From Paenibacillus riograndensis SBR5 (GTDB taxonomy: Bacteria > Bacillota > Bacilli > Paenibacillales > Paenibacillaceae), in NCBI RefSeq assembly GCF_000981585.1, contig NZ_LN831776.1, forward strand, positions 883,001-947,000: a stretch of 64,000 nucleotides of DNA, in the 5' to 3' direction. The translations under genes were made by a program, and so were the position numbers. Every line of letters begins with the position of its first letter. Position 1 is the first letter of the stretch. A model generated the notes under the pieces. The model was not told where the DNA came from. It made no database searches and saw nothing but the letters and a program-made list of their open reading frames with translations. This document shows, in pieces, positions 1 through 10,210 of the stretch.

Positions 1-95
1 ACCGCGCTGAAGCGGAAGGACGCCTGAAGGAAATGTGTGAAAAGCTGTTGGCCAACACGGTAATCGAGGATTACCGCTACGAATTGGAGGACTAA
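1..95 (+). CDS. purS: PurS, C-terminal end (partial)
   Basis: Only the last 30 codons are inside the window, read from base 3 to the TAA at 93-95. The end reads [14 protein letters not shown], the typical PurS tail. PurS is the small subunit that bridges PurQ and PurL in the three-part formylglycinamidine ribonucleotide (FGAM) synthase of Gram-positive bacteria. It is followed after 5 bases by purQ, and the purQ ribosome site (GGAGG at 86-90) lies inside the purS end, so the two are translationally close. Identification rests on this short tail plus position directly before purQ-purL. Confidence 0.85.
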   Translation, partial: RAEAEGRLKEMCEKLLANTVIEDYRYELED

Positions 96-100
96 AAGTC

Positions 101-790
101 ATGAAATTTGCTGTACTTGTCTTTCCGGGTTCCAATTGCGATATTGACTGCTACAAGGCGGTAGAAGACAGCCTCGGCGAACCAGTAGAATATGTGTGGC
201 ATACGGCGACTGATCTGTCGGCTTATGACTGTATTCTTGTGCCGGGCGGCTTCTCTTATGGTGATTATTTGCGCTGCGGTGCGATTTCCCGGTTTGCTCC
301 GGTGATGGCTGAAGTGGCCAAGGCCGCAGAGCAGGGCAAATTTGTGCTCGGCATCTGTAACGGATTCCAGATTCTGACCGAAGCCGGCCTGCTGCCAGGT
401 GCACTGCGCCGCAATATGTCGATGAAGTTCCGCTGTCATGATACGGTGCTTAAGGTGGTTAATAACACTACGCCGTTTACAGTTGATTATGCGAAGGATG
501 AGGAGATTGTCATTCCAATCGCGCATGGTGAAGGCAACTACTACTGTGATGAAGAGACGTTGGCCGGGCTAAAAGCCAATAATCAGATCGTATTCACCTA
601 TAGTGATAATCCTAATGGCTCCGTGGAGCATATTGCCGGGATTTGCAATGTGCAGGGCAATGTGGTTGGCATGATGCCTCACCCGGAACGCGCAGCGAAC
701 AGCCTGCTTGGTTCGGAAGACGGCAAACGGATGTTCACATCCATTCTCAAGACATGGAGGGATCGTTATGACACAGCAAGTATCCGCTAA
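101..790 (+). CDS. purQ: FGAM synthase subunit PurQ (glutaminase)
   Basis: Class I glutamine amidotransferase subunit of FGAM synthase (fourth step of purine synthesis); it hydrolyses glutamine and passes ammonia to PurL. The 229-residue length is normal for the family. The nucleophile Cys86 lies in GICNGFQ and the His194/Glu196 pair in MMPHPERA completes the triad; the oxyanion region [14 protein letters not shown] is intact. The start ATG follows GGAGG at 86-90 by 10 bases. The 3' end overlaps purL by 23 bases, which suggests translational coupling and balanced subunit production. Cytoplasmic; part of the pur operon. Confidence 0.97.
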   Translation: MKFAVLVFPGSNCDIDCYKAVEDSLGEPVEYVWHTATDLSAYDCILVPGGFSYGDYLRCGAISRFAPVMAEVAKAAEQGKFVLGICNGFQILTEAGLLPGALRRNMSMKFRCHDTVLKVVNNTTPFTVDYAKDEEIVIPIAHGEGNYYCDEETLAGLKANNQIVFTYSDNPNGSVEHIAGICNVQGNVVGMMPHPERAANSLLGSEDGKRMFTSILKTWRDRYDTASIR

Positions 791-3014
791 GGAGCCGACC
801 GCCGAGCAAATCGCGGAGCAGAAAATCTACAATCAATTCGGTGTGTCGGACAGCGAATATGAGCTCATCACTTCTTTCATGGGCCGCAAGCCAAACTATA
901 CGGAGATCGGCGTGTTCAGTGTAATGTGGTCTGAGCACTGTGCCTATAAGAACTCGAAGCCGCTGCTGGGCCGTTTCCCTACGAGCGGGCCGCGCGTGCT
1001 GATGGGACCGGGCGAAGGCGCCGGGATCGTTGATATCGGAGACAACCAGGCCGTTGTTTTCAAAATCGAAAGCCATAACCATCCTTCGGCAGTTGAGCCT
1101 TACCAGGGCGCGGCGACCGGGGTGGGCGGGATTATCCGCGATATTTTCTCCATGGGTGCAAGACCGGTGGCGCTGATGAACTCCCTGCGTTTCGGAAAGC
1201 TCGAAAGCGACCGGGTCAAATATTTGTTCGAGCATGTCGTATCCGGTATCGCCGGCTATGGCAACTGTATCGGGATTCCGACAGTGGGCGGCGAAATTAT
1301 GTTCGACAACAGCTATGACGGCAATCCGCTGGTCAATGCCATGTGTGTCGGACTCATTGATCATGACAAAATCCAGCGCGGTGTAGCCAAAGGTGTAGGC
1401 AACCCGGTGTTCTACGTAGGTCCTCCTACCGGACGCGACGGGATTCATGGCGCAACCTTTGCCTCCGTCGAGCTGAGCGAGGAATCGGAAGCCAAGAAGA
1501 CAGCGGTGCAGGTCGGCGATCCGTTTATGGAAAAGCTGGTGATGGAATCCTGCTTGGAGCTGATCGACAGCGGCATCGTGCTGGGCATTCAGGATATGGG
1601 CGCAGCGGGGCTTACCTGCTCCAGTGCCGAAATGGCGAGCAAAGCGGGCAACGGCCTGGAACTGTATCTGGACCAGGTGCCGCAGCGTGAAGACGGCATG
1701 ACGCCTTACGAGATGATGTTGTCCGAGTCGCAGGAGCGGATGCTGTTTGTGGTTGAACCCAAGGATGAAGCGCAGGCACAGGAGATTTTTGACCGCTGGG
1801 GGGTTATCTGCCGTAAAGTGGGCAAGGTAACCGATGACGGCCGCCTGAAGCTGTTCCATCATGGCGAGGTTGTCGGTGATATGCCGGTAAAGGCTCTGGT
1901 GGATGAGTGCCCGATTTATAAAAAGCCATCTGCGGTGCCGGCGTACTATGAAGAGAATGCTTCGGTTGATACGCTTCGTTATGCAGAAGTAAAGGATCTG
2001 GGCGGCGCCTTGCATACCGTATTGGCATCACCGACAGTAGCGAGCAAAGCATGGGTCTACAACCAGTACGATTACATGGTGCGGACAAGCACTGCGGTCC
2101 GTCCCGGCTCCGATGCGGCGGTGGTGACGATTCATGGCACACGCAAGGGCTTGGCTATGACTACAGACTGCAATGGCCGTTATGTCTATCTGGACCCTGA
2201 AGTTGGCGGGCGGATTGCAGTCAGCGAAGCGGCGCGCAACATCGTCTGTTCCGGGGCCAAGCCGCTGGCAATTACGGATAACCTGAATTTCGGCAGTCCG
2301 GAGAAGCCGGAAATATTCTGGCAGATGGAACGTGCCGTAGATGGCATGGCTGAAGCCTGCCGCGTGCTGGACACGCCGGTTATCGGCGGCAATGTCAGCT
2401 TGTACAACGAAAATGCTTCTGGAGCAATCTATCCGACACCGGTTGTCGGTATGGTCGGGCTAGTCGAAGATACCGATCATATTACCACTCAGGCCTTCAA
2501 GCAGGAAGGCGATGCTATTCTGCTGCTGGGCGTGACTAAGGCGGAGCTGGGCGGCAGCGAATTCCAATATGCCGTACACGGCCTGACGGAAGGCCGTCCG
2601 CCTGAGCTGGATCTGGCAACCGAGCAGAAGCTGCTGGATGCTGTTCTTGCGGCGATCCGCAGCGGACTGGTCCGCTCGGCGCATGACCTCTCCGAAGGGG
2701 GCTTGGCCGCAGCGCTGGCTGAGAGCTGTATCAGCGGCTCTATCGGAGCTAATGTGGAATGGTCCGCTGGCGGACTGCGCAGAGATGTGGCGCTGTTCAG
2801 CGAGAGCCAATCCCGCATTGTGCTGACAGCGGCACCTGGCCGAGCGGAAGAGCTGAGGGCAGCAGTAGCTGCCTATGGCGTGCCGGCTGAAATTATCGGA
2901 ACGGTCGGCGGCGACAGACTGCGCGTCTCCTTGGACGGCGAAGCCGTGCTGGACGAGGCTGTAGCCGCATTAAAAACCACTTGGGAGGATGCTATTCCAT
3001 GTCTTATGAAATAA
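768..3014 (+). CDS. purL: FGAM synthase subunit PurL (synthetase)
   Basis: ATP-dependent synthetase subunit of FGAM synthase: converts FGAR to FGAM using ammonia from PurQ. 748 residues, the size of the small Gram-positive PurL that needs PurS and PurQ. Two AIRS-type repeats are visible; conserved stretches include [20 protein letters not shown] and [14 protein letters not shown] in the first half and [14 protein letters not shown] in the second. I chose the ATG at 768 (protein begins [10 protein letters not shown]) because TGGAGGG at 755-761 precedes it; an in-frame upstream GTG at 708 would add 20 residues lying over purQ. It overlaps purQ by 23 bases and purF by 16. Confidence 0.97.
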   Translation: MTQQVSAKEPTAEQIAEQKIYNQFGVSDSEYELITSFMGRKPNYTEIGVFSVMWSEHCAYKNSKPLLGRFPTSGPRVLMGPGEGAGIVDIGDNQAVVFKIESHNHPSAVEPYQGAATGVGGIIRDIFSMGARPVALMNSLRFGKLESDRVKYLFEHVVSGIAGYGNCIGIPTVGGEIMFDNSYDGNPLVNAMCVGLIDHDKIQRGVAKGVGNPVFYVGPPTGRDGIHGATFASVELSEESEAKKTAVQVGDPFMEKLVMESCLELIDSGIVLGIQDMGAAGLTCSSAEMASKAGNGLELYLDQVPQREDGMTPYEMMLSESQERMLFVVEPKDEAQAQEIFDRWGVICRKVGKVTDDGRLKLFHHGEVVGDMPVKALVDECPIYKKPSAVPAYYEENASVDTLRYAEVKDLGGALHTVLASPTVASKAWVYNQYDYMVRTSTAVRPGSDAAVVTIHGTRKGLAMTTDCNGRYVYLDPEVGGRIAVSEAARNIVCSGAKPLAITDNLNFGSPEKPEIFWQMERAVDGMAEACRVLDTPVIGGNVSLYNENASGAIYPTPVVGMVGLVEDTDHITTQAFKQEGDAILLLGVTKAELGGSEFQYAVHGLTEGRPPELDLATEQKLLDAVLAAIRSGLVRSAHDLSEGGLAAALAESCISGSIGANVEWSAGGLRRDVALFSESQSRIVLTAAPGRAEELRAAVAAYGVPAEIIGTVGGDRLRVSLDGEAVLDEAVAALKTTWEDAIPCLMK

Positions 3015-4495
3015 AGACCGGGAACAAGCAGGAGAACCCCATCCTGTGGACCGGCGACTTTTACAACGAAGGAACGGGCTCGGGAGATATTTTTGATACG
3101 CTAAAAGAAGAATGCGGCGTCTTCGGGGTCTTCGGACACCCGGAGGCTGCCTCCATGTCATATTACGGCCTGCATGCCCTGCAGCACCGGGGGGAAGAGA
3201 GTGCGGGCATCTGCGTGGCAGATGGACGGGATTTCCACTATCACCGCGGCATGGGGCTGGTCAAGGAAGTGTTTGATAAGGACAAAATCGCTTCGCTGGT
3301 CGGCAACATGTCCATTGGCCATGTGCGCTATTCCACCAGCGGTGACAGCCGTCTGACCAATGCGCAGCCGCTGGTTTTCAAATACCGTGACGGGGATTTG
3401 GCGATTGCCACCAACGGGAATATTGTGAATGAGCCGCTGATCCGCAAGCAGCTGGAGCAGAGCGGCTCCATCTTCCAGACCACAAGCGATACCGAGGTGC
3501 TGGCGCATCTGATTGCCCGCTCGCAGAAGGAGTTTGTTGAGGCGACTAAAGATGCCCTCCAGCAGCTGGTGGGCGGCTTCGCCTTCCTGCTGATGACCAA
3601 TGACAAGCTGATCGTAGCTTCCGACACGCATGGCCTCCGTCCGCTGGTGATGGGGCGTGTAGGTGAAGCCTATGTTTTTGCCTCGGAATCCTGCGCGCTG
3701 GAAGTCATCGGCGCTCAGTTCGTCCGCGACATTGAGCCCGGCGAGCTGCTGGTGCTTGACCAGAACGGCTTCCGGGAAGACCGTTTTGCCGAGCCGCAGC
3801 GCAAGGCGTTGTGTGCGATGGAATACATTTATTTTGCCCGGCCGGACAGCGATCTGAACGGCTCCAACCTTCATGCCGCCCGCAAACGGATGGGCAGCCG
3901 GATGGCGCTGGAAGCCTTCGTTGACGCTGACATCGTAACCGGCGTGCCGGATTCCAGCATCTCTGCGGCTATCGGCTATGCCGAGCAGACTGGCATTCCC
4001 TATGAGCTTGGCCTGATTAAGAACAAATACACCGGCCGCACCTTCATCCAGCCGAGCCAGGAACTGCGCGAGCAAGGCGTGAAGATGAAGCTGAGCGCGG
4101 TGCGCCGCGTCGTAGAAGGCCAGCGCGTGGTTATGATCGACGACTCCATCGTGCGCGGCACCACTTCGCGCCGGATCGTCAATCTGCTGCGCGAAGCCGG
4201 AGCAACTGAGGTCCATGTGCGGATTACCTCGCCGCCTTTCAAGAATCCTTGCTTCTACGGCATCGATACTCCGGACCGCCGCGAGCTGATCGCCTCTTAC
4301 AAGACCGTCGAAGAAATCTGCCACGAGATCAATGCCGATTCGCTGGCATTCCTCACGCCGGCAGGCCTGATCCAGGCCATCGGCGGTTACAACAGCGGAG
4401 ATTATAAGGGCGGCCTGTGTCTGTCCTGCTTCGATAATGATTATCCGACGCAGGTGGATTTTGGCGGGGAGGAGAAGGACGGGTGCAGCTGCTGA
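2999..4495 (+). CDS. purF: Amidophosphoribosyltransferase PurF
   Basis: First committed enzyme of purine synthesis: PRPP plus glutamine to phosphoribosylamine. 498 residues. The N-terminal Ntn-type glutaminase starts at Cys39 ([10 protein letters not shown]), so a 38-residue propeptide must be removed, longer than the 11 residues known for B. subtilis. The PRPP loop [16 protein letters not shown] is intact. Cysteines in the C-terminal [10 protein letters not shown] fit the Fe-S cluster of Bacillus-type PurF; a terminal DGCSC adds two more. The ATG at 2999 has GGGAGGA at 2983-2989 before it; a TTG at 2981 is in frame but overlaps that ribosome site. The last codons of purL overlap. Confidence 0.96.
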   Translation: MSYEIKTGNKQENPILWTGDFYNEGTGSGDIFDTLKEECGVFGVFGHPEAASMSYYGLHALQHRGEESAGICVADGRDFHYHRGMGLVKEVFDKDKIASLVGNMSIGHVRYSTSGDSRLTNAQPLVFKYRDGDLAIATNGNIVNEPLIRKQLEQSGSIFQTTSDTEVLAHLIARSQKEFVEATKDALQQLVGGFAFLLMTNDKLIVASDTHGLRPLVMGRVGEAYVFASESCALEVIGAQFVRDIEPGELLVLDQNGFREDRFAEPQRKALCAMEYIYFARPDSDLNGSNLHAARKRMGSRMALEAFVDADIVTGVPDSSISAAIGYAEQTGIPYELGLIKNKYTGRTFIQPSQELREQGVKMKLSAVRRVVEGQRVVMIDDSIVRGTTSRRIVNLLREAGATEVHVRITSPPFKNPCFYGIDTPDRRELIASYKTVEEICHEINADSLAFLTPAGLIQAIGGYNSGDYKGGLCLSCFDNDYPTQVDFGGEEKDGCSC

Positions 4496-5164
4496 GGCAG
4501 CCTATCATCTCCCTAAGTCGTGGGTCCATCCCCCTAAGTCCCCCTTGCAAAGGGGGATTCCAGAGGGCGCTGCCCTCCGGCCACCCGAAAGCTCGGCGGT
4601 AGGAGTTTGCTCTAAACTTGCTAAGAGGACGTGGGTGCGGGGGCCCGCTTTGTCCTGCGGACACGCTTTACGGCGCACCGCGCCCTGGCGGCATGCTGCC
4701 CCGCCGGGCCTGAATGCTCAAGAACCAGCCTGTTTGCTGCGCAAAAGCGGGGGTTCTCTCGCCCTAAGGCGCGCACGGCTTCGCCCCGTGCGCCAAGGGC
4801 AAAAGCTTGAGTCCCCGTTCTGTTTGCTGCGCAAAAGCGGGGGAGCTCTCGCTAAAGGAGGCGCTTGGCTTCGCCAAAAGCGCCGGCTGACTGCCCTGTG
4901 CAAGGCGCGTAACTGCGGCTTGCGGCGGGGGTTGAACCCGGTGGTTGGAGTTATGGAGAGGAAGTTTGGAACTGGAGGAGCGATAGCGTTCGCCTTTATG
5001 TTTGGATTTCTACCGCGGACAGCGGTTTAAATCAAGGAAATCCAAACATAACAGCGACCGGAAGTCCAAACATTCCTCGTAATGACGACTATAACCACCA
5101 CGCTTCAAATCCCTGCCGCCCCGAACACACGCGCTCTAAACTAATTCAAATGAGGTGTCCAATA
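4496..5164. repeat. Repeat-rich intergenic insert between purF and purM
   Basis: About 670 bases without a credible gene split an otherwise tightly packed operon. A 31-base direct repeat (4731-4761 and 4821-4851, beginning TGTTTGCTGCGCAAAAGCGG) recurs at a 90-base step with two differences. Each copy is followed by its own hairpin: GCGCACGG/CCCGTGCGC near 4770-4792 and GGCGCTT/AAGCGCC near 4860-4884. The 3' third holds a member of the foldback family described separately (4931-5109). No U-tract terminator is evident, so purM-purD may still be read from the same transcript. An open frame crossing the repeats is best seen as chance. Confidence 0.7.
4931..5109 (+). repeat. Foldback intergenic element, copy A
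   Basis: Imperfect palindrome related to the copies at 28988, 30171 and 31431. Outer arms around GAGGAAGTTTGGAACT and GGAAGTCCAAACATTCCTC pair; a small hairpin GCGA/TCGC follows; a perfect 14-base inner stem TATGTTTGGATTTC/GAAATCCAAACATA carries an apical hairpin ACCGC-GGACA-GCGGT. The inner stem differs in sequence from the other copies, yet both arms changed together. No gene inside. Confidence 0.85.
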
Positions 5165-6205
5165 GTGTCGGAAGCTTATAAAAACGCCGGAGTGGATATT
5201 GCAGCTGGCAATGAAGCGGTAGAACGCATGAAGAAGCATGTGAAGCGCACATTCCGTCCGGAAGTGATGACAGAGCTCGGCGGGTTCGGTGCACTCTTCG
5301 GACTCAATAAAGACAAGTATGAAGAGCCGGTGCTCGTATCGGGAACCGACGGGGTGGGCACGAAGCTCAAAATCGCTTTCGCGGCCGACCGCCACGACAC
5401 GATTGGCATCGATGCGGTAGCCATGTGTGTGAATGATATTGTGGTGCAGGGGGCAGAGCCTCTGTTCTTCCTTGATTATCTGGCCTGCGACAAGGTTGTG
5501 CCCGAAAAGATCGAAGCGATTGTTGCCGGGATTGCCGAAGGCTGTCATCAGGCAGGCTGCGCGCTGATCGGCGGCGAGACGGCTGAGATGCCGGGCATGT
5601 ATTCGGCGGGTGAATATGATATCGCCGGATTCACGGTGGGTGTAGCCGACAAGGCCAAGCTGGTGACAGGTGCGGATATCGCGCCTGGAGATACGGTCAT
5701 TGGCCTGGCGTCCAGCGGTGTGCACAGCAACGGCTTTTCGCTGGTGCGCAAGCTTTTGCTGGAGGAAGACGGCTATGGGCTGAACGATGTGGTGCCGGAG
5801 CTGGGCGCTCCGCTGGTAGATGTGCTGCTGGCGCCTACCAAGATTTATGTGAAGCCGCTGCTGGGGCTGCTGGAGCAGCTGCCGGTCAAGGGCATGGCCC
5901 ATATTACCGGAGGCGGGTTCATTGAGAACATTCCGCGCGTGCTGCCGGAAGGTGTGAACGTGGACATTAACTACGGCTCGTGGCCGGTTTTGCCGATCTT
6001 TGATTTGCTGCAGAAAAAAGGCGGAGTCAGCAACCGTGATATGTTCACCACCTTTAATATGGGCGTAGGTCTGGTGCTGGTTGTGGCTGAGGCGGATGGA
6101 GAACGCGCACTGGAATTGTTAAAAGCGGCCGGGGAAGAAGCCTATTTGATTGGCAGAGTAACGGAAGGGGAACGCATCGTTACCTTTACGGGAGCTGAAG
6201 TGTGA
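5165..6205 (+). CDS. purM: Phosphoribosylformylglycinamidine cyclo-ligase PurM
   Basis: AIR synthetase: ATP-dependent ring closure of FGAM to AIR, fifth purine step. 346 residues from the GTG at 5165 ([14 protein letters not shown]...), matching B. subtilis PurM length; GAGGTG at 5152-5157 is the ribosome site. An in-frame ATG at 5150 would add five residues but overlaps that site. Family signatures: [40 protein letters not shown] and the glycine-rich [13 protein letters not shown]. The 3' end overlaps purN (GTGTGATG), so these two are coupled. Confidence 0.95.
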   Translation: MSEAYKNAGVDIAAGNEAVERMKKHVKRTFRPEVMTELGGFGALFGLNKDKYEEPVLVSGTDGVGTKLKIAFAADRHDTIGIDAVAMCVNDIVVQGAEPLFFLDYLACDKVVPEKIEAIVAGIAEGCHQAGCALIGGETAEMPGMYSAGEYDIAGFTVGVADKAKLVTGADIAPGDTVIGLASSGVHSNGFSLVRKLLLEEDGYGLNDVVPELGAPLVDVLLAPTKIYVKPLLGLLEQLPVKGMAHITGGGFIENIPRVLPEGVNVDINYGSWPVLPIFDLLQKKGGVSNRDMFTTFNMGVGLVLVVAEADGERALELLKAAGEEAYLIGRVTEGERIVTFTGAEV

Positions 6206-6819
6206 TGCAGTGGAGCCGGATCGCTGTCTTTGCCTCCGGGCAGGGCAGCAATTTTGCCGCACTGGCAGAAGCCGAGCGGGCAGGACAGCTTGGCGGAGGG
6301 CGTATAGAGCTGCTGGTATCCGACAGGCCGGAAGCGCCTGTGGCGAAACGTGCGGAGGAGGCGGGCATCCCCGCTCTGATGCTGCGGCCGAAGGACTTCG
6401 CAAGCCGCGAGCTCTACGAGGCTGAGATCGTAGCCGAGCTGCAGCGCCGGGATATCGGCCTGATCGTTCTGGCCGGATATATGCGGCTGATTACCCCAGT
6501 GCTGCTGACGCCTTACGCAGGCCGGACCGTGAATATCCACCCCTCGCTTTTACCCGCCTTCGCCGGGAAGGACGCCATTGACCAAGCGCTGGATTACGGT
6601 GTGAAGCTGACGGGAGTAACGGTGCATTTTGTCGATGGCGGCATGGATACCGGACCGGTTATTGCCCAGCGCAGCGTGGCCGTGGAGCCTGGTGACACTG
6701 TGGAATCGCTGGCAGAGCGCATTCATCAAGTGGAATATGAGCTGTATCCTGAGGTTGTGCGTGCTTTGGCTGAAGGAAAGGTAGAACTGGATGGCAGAAA
6801 AACGGTTATTCGGGAATAG
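6205..6819 (+). CDS. purN: Phosphoribosylglycinamide formyltransferase PurN
   Basis: Folate-dependent GAR transformylase, third purine step. About 204 residues, normal size. Visible: N-terminal VFASGQGSNF, the active-site NIHPSLLPAF with catalytic Asn/His, and the downstream Asp in HFVDGGMDTGP. The start is either ATG 6205 or GTG 6202; both lie in the GTGTGATG junction with the purM stop, and GGAG at 6191-6194 is 7-10 bases upstream. Followed by a 280-base gap before purH, unusual inside this operon. Confidence 0.95.
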   Translation: MQWSRIAVFASGQGSNFAALAEAERAGQLGGGRIELLVSDRPEAPVAKRAEEAGIPALMLRPKDFASRELYEAEIVAELQRRDIGLIVLAGYMRLITPVLLTPYAGRTVNIHPSLLPAFAGKDAIDQALDYGVKLTGVTVHFVDGGMDTGPVIAQRSVAVEPGDTVESLAERIHQVEYELYPEVVRALAEGKVELDGRKTVIRE

Positions 6820-7099
6820 CCGCCCGGTTCTGATATTTCTCGGGAAATATTGCACAAGCAGTGAAGGCAGCCCGGAAGAAGGCGGATTTTGTTCTTTTTT
6901 TGCACAGTTGGTGTTGAAATAAACGGAGATTGTACACCGTCCCTCGCAGCTGCATTGAGGTTGGTAAACCATTTTACTCAATTAGGTTAGTATCGGCACA
7001 ACGAAGATTACAGATTTCAGGTTCAATCTATATAGCAGATTTTCTCAGTACGCTTCACCTGCAACTAAATTTAACACCATCCGGAGGAGGACTATCAAA

Positions 7100-8647
7100 G
7101 TGAGTATCAAAAGAGCGCTGGTCAGCGTATCGGACAAACAGGGCATCGTGGATTTTTGCCGCGGGTTGTCTGCATTGGGCGTAGAAATCATCTCCACAGG
7201 CGGCACTAGCACCCTTTTGGCAAAAGAAGGCGTACCGGTCATCGGTATTTCGGATGTGACAGGGTTCCCGGAAATTATGGACGGACGCGTGAAGACGCTG
7301 CATCCGGCCGTACACAGCGGCCTTCTGGCGGTCCGTGACAACGAGGAGCACACTCGGCAGATGCAGGAGCTGGGCCTGGACTACATCGATCTGGTTGTCG
7401 TGAATCTCTATCCGTTCGCGGAGACGATTGCCAAAGCGGATGTGTCGTATGAGGAAGCGATCGAGAACATCGATATCGGCGGACCGACGATGCTGCGTTC
7501 GGCGGCGAAGAACCATGCTTTTGTCAGTGTGGTCGTGGATGCAGCCGACTATGCCACGGTGCTTGAGGAAGTGCGTGCAGGCGGAGATACCACTCTGGAA
7601 ACCCGCAAACGTCTTGCGGCAAAAGTGTTCCGCCACACGGCGGCTTACGATGCCCTGATTTCCGATTATCTGGCGAATGTGACCGGTGAACCGCTGCCGG
7701 AGCGCTATACGGTAACTTACGAGAAAATTCAGGATCTGCGGTATGGGGAGAATCCGCACCAGAAAGCAGCGTTCTACCGCAAACCTCTGGCTGCCCAGGA
7801 CACCCTCACATCTGCTGAGCAGCTGCACGGCAAGGAACTGTCCTACAACAACATCAATGACGCCAACGCGGCGCTGCAGATCGTGAAGGAGTTCGAAGAG
7901 CCGGCTGTGGTAGCCGTTAAGCACATGAATCCTTGCGGGGTAGGCGTAGGGGCAAGTGTATATGAAGCGTATCAAAAAGCCTATAATGCCGATCCAACCT
8001 CCATCTTTGGCGGAATCGTAGCGGCCAACCGGATTATTGATGCCGATACGGCCAATATGCTGAAGGACATCTTCCTGGAAATCGTGCTGGCACCGGGCTT
8101 CACAGAGGAAGCGCTGGACATTCTCACGAAGAAAAAGAATATCCGCCTGCTCAAACTGGGCAATCTCAGCACGGCTGCGGCGCGGAAATCCAGCTTTGTG
8201 GTAACTTCCATTGAAGGCGGCATGGTCGTTCAGGAGAGCGATGTGCACTCCGTCAATCCGGAAGAGCTGCAGGTGGTGACGAACCGCAAGCCTACTGAAG
8301 AAGAGTTGAAGCAGCTGCTGTTCGGCTGGAAGGTAGTTAAGCATGTGAAGTCTAACGCTATCGTGCTGGCGGCGGATGATATGACAGTCGGCGTAGGTGC
8401 AGGCCAGATGAACCGTGTCGGTGCGGCGAAGATCGCCATTGAGCAGGCCGGGGAGAAAGCCAAGGGTTCTGTGCTGGCCTCCGATGCGTTTTTCCCAATG
8501 GGCGATACGCTGGAAATGGCGGCAAAAGCCGGCATCACGGCGGTTATTCAGCCGGGCGGCTCCATCAAGGACGAAGAGTCCATCAAAGTTGCTAATGAAT
8601 ATGGTATTGCCATGGTCTTCACCGGCGTTCGCCATTTCAAACACTAG
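7100..8647 (+). CDS. purH: Bifunctional AICAR transformylase/IMP cyclohydrolase PurH
   Basis: Last two steps to IMP. 515 residues, standard length. The N-terminal MGS-like IMP cyclohydrolase domain includes [17 protein letters not shown] and [12 protein letters not shown]; the C-terminal AICAR transformylase domain includes [14 protein letters not shown] and [14 protein letters not shown]. The GTG start at 7100 is well placed after GGAGGAGG at 7083-7090. purD follows 22 bases later. The 280 bases before it hold no clear terminator; a short inverted repeat ATATTTC/GAAATAT lies near 6833-6850. Confidence 0.97.
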   Translation: MSIKRALVSVSDKQGIVDFCRGLSALGVEIISTGGTSTLLAKEGVPVIGISDVTGFPEIMDGRVKTLHPAVHSGLLAVRDNEEHTRQMQELGLDYIDLVVVNLYPFAETIAKADVSYEEAIENIDIGGPTMLRSAAKNHAFVSVVVDAADYATVLEEVRAGGDTTLETRKRLAAKVFRHTAAYDALISDYLANVTGEPLPERYTVTYEKIQDLRYGENPHQKAAFYRKPLAAQDTLTSAEQLHGKELSYNNINDANAALQIVKEFEEPAVVAVKHMNPCGVGVGASVYEAYQKAYNADPTSIFGGIVAANRIIDADTANMLKDIFLEIVLAPGFTEEALDILTKKKNIRLLKLGNLSTAAARKSSFVVTSIEGGMVVQESDVHSVNPEELQVVTNRKPTEEELKQLLFGWKVVKHVKSNAIVLAADDMTVGVGAGQMNRVGAAKIAIEQAGEKAKGSVLASDAFFPMGDTLEMAAKAGITAVIQPGGSIKDEESIKVANEYGIAMVFTGVRHFKH

Positions 8648-8669
8648 AACGCTGGGAGGACTCAATTCA

Positions 8670-9935
8670 ATGGATATCTTAGTAGTGGGCGGCGGCGGCC
8701 GCGAGCATGCCATCATCTGGAGCCTGTCCCGCAGTCCCAAAGCGGGTAAAATCTACTGCGCACCCGGCAATGCCGGGATTGCGCAGCTGGCCGAATGTGT
8801 GCCGATCGGCGTGTTCGAGTTCGATAAGCTGACCGCTTTTGCCAAGGAGAAGAGCATTGACTACGTCGTCATCGGGCCGGATGATCCGCTGGCGGCTGGC
8901 ATTGTCGATGCATTCGAAGCACATCATATTCCTGTATTCGGCCCCCGCAAGAATGCAGCGGAAATTGAAGGCAGTAAAACCTTTATGAAGGATCTGCTGC
9001 ATAAATACAGCATCCCTACCGCTGCCTATGAGAAGTTTAGTGACTACGAAGCGGCGCTGTCCTATTTACGAGGCCAGGGACTGCCGGTTGTCATCAAAGC
9101 GGACGGGCTGGCGGCGGGAAAAGGTGTGACCGTGGCTTACTCCCGGGAAGAGGCGGAACTCGCCCTGCGGGATATCATGGTGACCAAGGTGTTTGGGGAG
9201 GCCGGGGCACAGGTTGTCATTGAGGAGTTTCTGGCCGGTCAGGAAATGTCGATTCTTGCCTTTGTGGATGGAGAGACCGTGCGTCCGATGGCTGCCGCAC
9301 AGGACCACAAGCCTGTATTTGACGGTGATAAAGGCCCGAATACAGGCGGCATGGGCACTTACTCACCGCTGCCGCATATTGACGAAGCGATTATTCAGGA
9401 AGCGGTGGAGACGATTATCAAGCCGACAGCCCGGGCAATGGTAGCGGAAGGCCGTCCATTCAGCGGTGTGCTGTTCGCCGGCCTGATGATCTCACCGGAT
9501 GGCAAACCGAAGACCATTGAATTCAACGCACGTTTCGGCGATCCCGAAACACAGGTCGTGCTTCCAAGACTTAAGAGTGATCTGCTGGAGATATTCCTTG
9601 CGGTCACGGAAGGAAGACTGGCAGAGGCCGAGATTGAGTGGAGCGAGGAAGCAGCGGTATGCGTGGTCCTGGCTTCTGAGGGATACCCCGGGCCTTATCC
9701 GAAGGGCGTGCCGATTGCCGGTCTTGAGAACAGCCCGAATGATTTGGTTTTTCATGCCGGAACGGAACGGACGGAAGAGGGAACATGGGTAACGAATGGC
9801 GGACGCGTGCTGGGAGTCGTTGGCATGGGAGCAAGCATTGCTGAAGCGCGTTCAGCAGCCTACGCCAGCGTGGCGAAGATTTCATTTCCCGGAATGCACA
9901 GCCGCAGCGACATCGCCATGAAGGCGCTGATCTGA
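8670..9935 (+). CDS. purD: Phosphoribosylamine-glycine ligase PurD
   Basis: GAR synthetase, second purine step, ATP-grasp fold. 421 residues from the ATG at 8670 (MDILVVGGGGREHAI), with GGGAGGA at 8654-8660. Signatures: N-terminal Rossmann-like GGGGREHA, VIKADGLAAGKGV in the ATP-grasp core, DGDKGPNTGGMGTYSP, and FNARFGDPETQV for metal/ATP binding. Last gene of the operon; a strong hairpin and T-run lie about 130 bases downstream. Confidence 0.97.
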   Translation: MDILVVGGGGREHAIIWSLSRSPKAGKIYCAPGNAGIAQLAECVPIGVFEFDKLTAFAKEKSIDYVVIGPDDPLAAGIVDAFEAHHIPVFGPRKNAAEIEGSKTFMKDLLHKYSIPTAAYEKFSDYEAALSYLRGQGLPVVIKADGLAAGKGVTVAYSREEAELALRDIMVTKVFGEAGAQVVIEEFLAGQEMSILAFVDGETVRPMAAAQDHKPVFDGDKGPNTGGMGTYSPLPHIDEAIIQEAVETIIKPTARAMVAEGRPFSGVLFAGLMISPDGKPKTIEFNARFGDPETQVVLPRLKSDLLEIFLAVTEGRLAEAEIEWSEEAAVCVVLASEGYPGPYPKGVPIAGLENSPNDLVFHAGTERTEEGTWVTNGGRVLGVVGMGASIAEARSAAYASVAKISFPGMHSRSDIAMKALI

Positions 9936-10062
9936 GGATAAAGAACTGTATTAGCGCAAGTTTTTACGCTATTAGTCCCAAAAAAGGACTGACAAGTGGT
10001 AGAAGAAGTGCTATAATACAACTCGTACGGGGGAAAAAATGTGCGGATATATACAGATAAAG

Positions 10063-10091
10063 GGTCTTTCCTTTCAGGAAAGGCCTTTTTT
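10063..10091 (+). terminator. Rho-independent terminator of the pur operon
   Basis: Stem GGTCTTTCCT/AGGAAAGGCC (10 pairs, one G-T) with loop TTC, followed directly by six T. It is the first convincing terminator downstream of purD. Confidence 0.9.
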
Positions 10092-10210
10092 AAATCATCG
10101 GAAGTTGTAAGTGATATAGAATGCCTCGTGCCGGAAAATGATGCCTGTAGTGCTTAAGCAGCAATGAGCTCATGCGAATGGTTAGTGACAGATTTAAGGG
10201 GGAATTAGTT

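Noticed and set aside
4437..5030. 197-codon ORF between purF and purM
   Set aside because: It overlaps the purF end and runs through tandem repeats; the product is low-complexity and without family.
6820..7099. Separate promoter or riboswitch before purH
   Set aside because: No convincing -35/-10 pair or purine aptamer pattern in this gap; noted only as an odd spacing.
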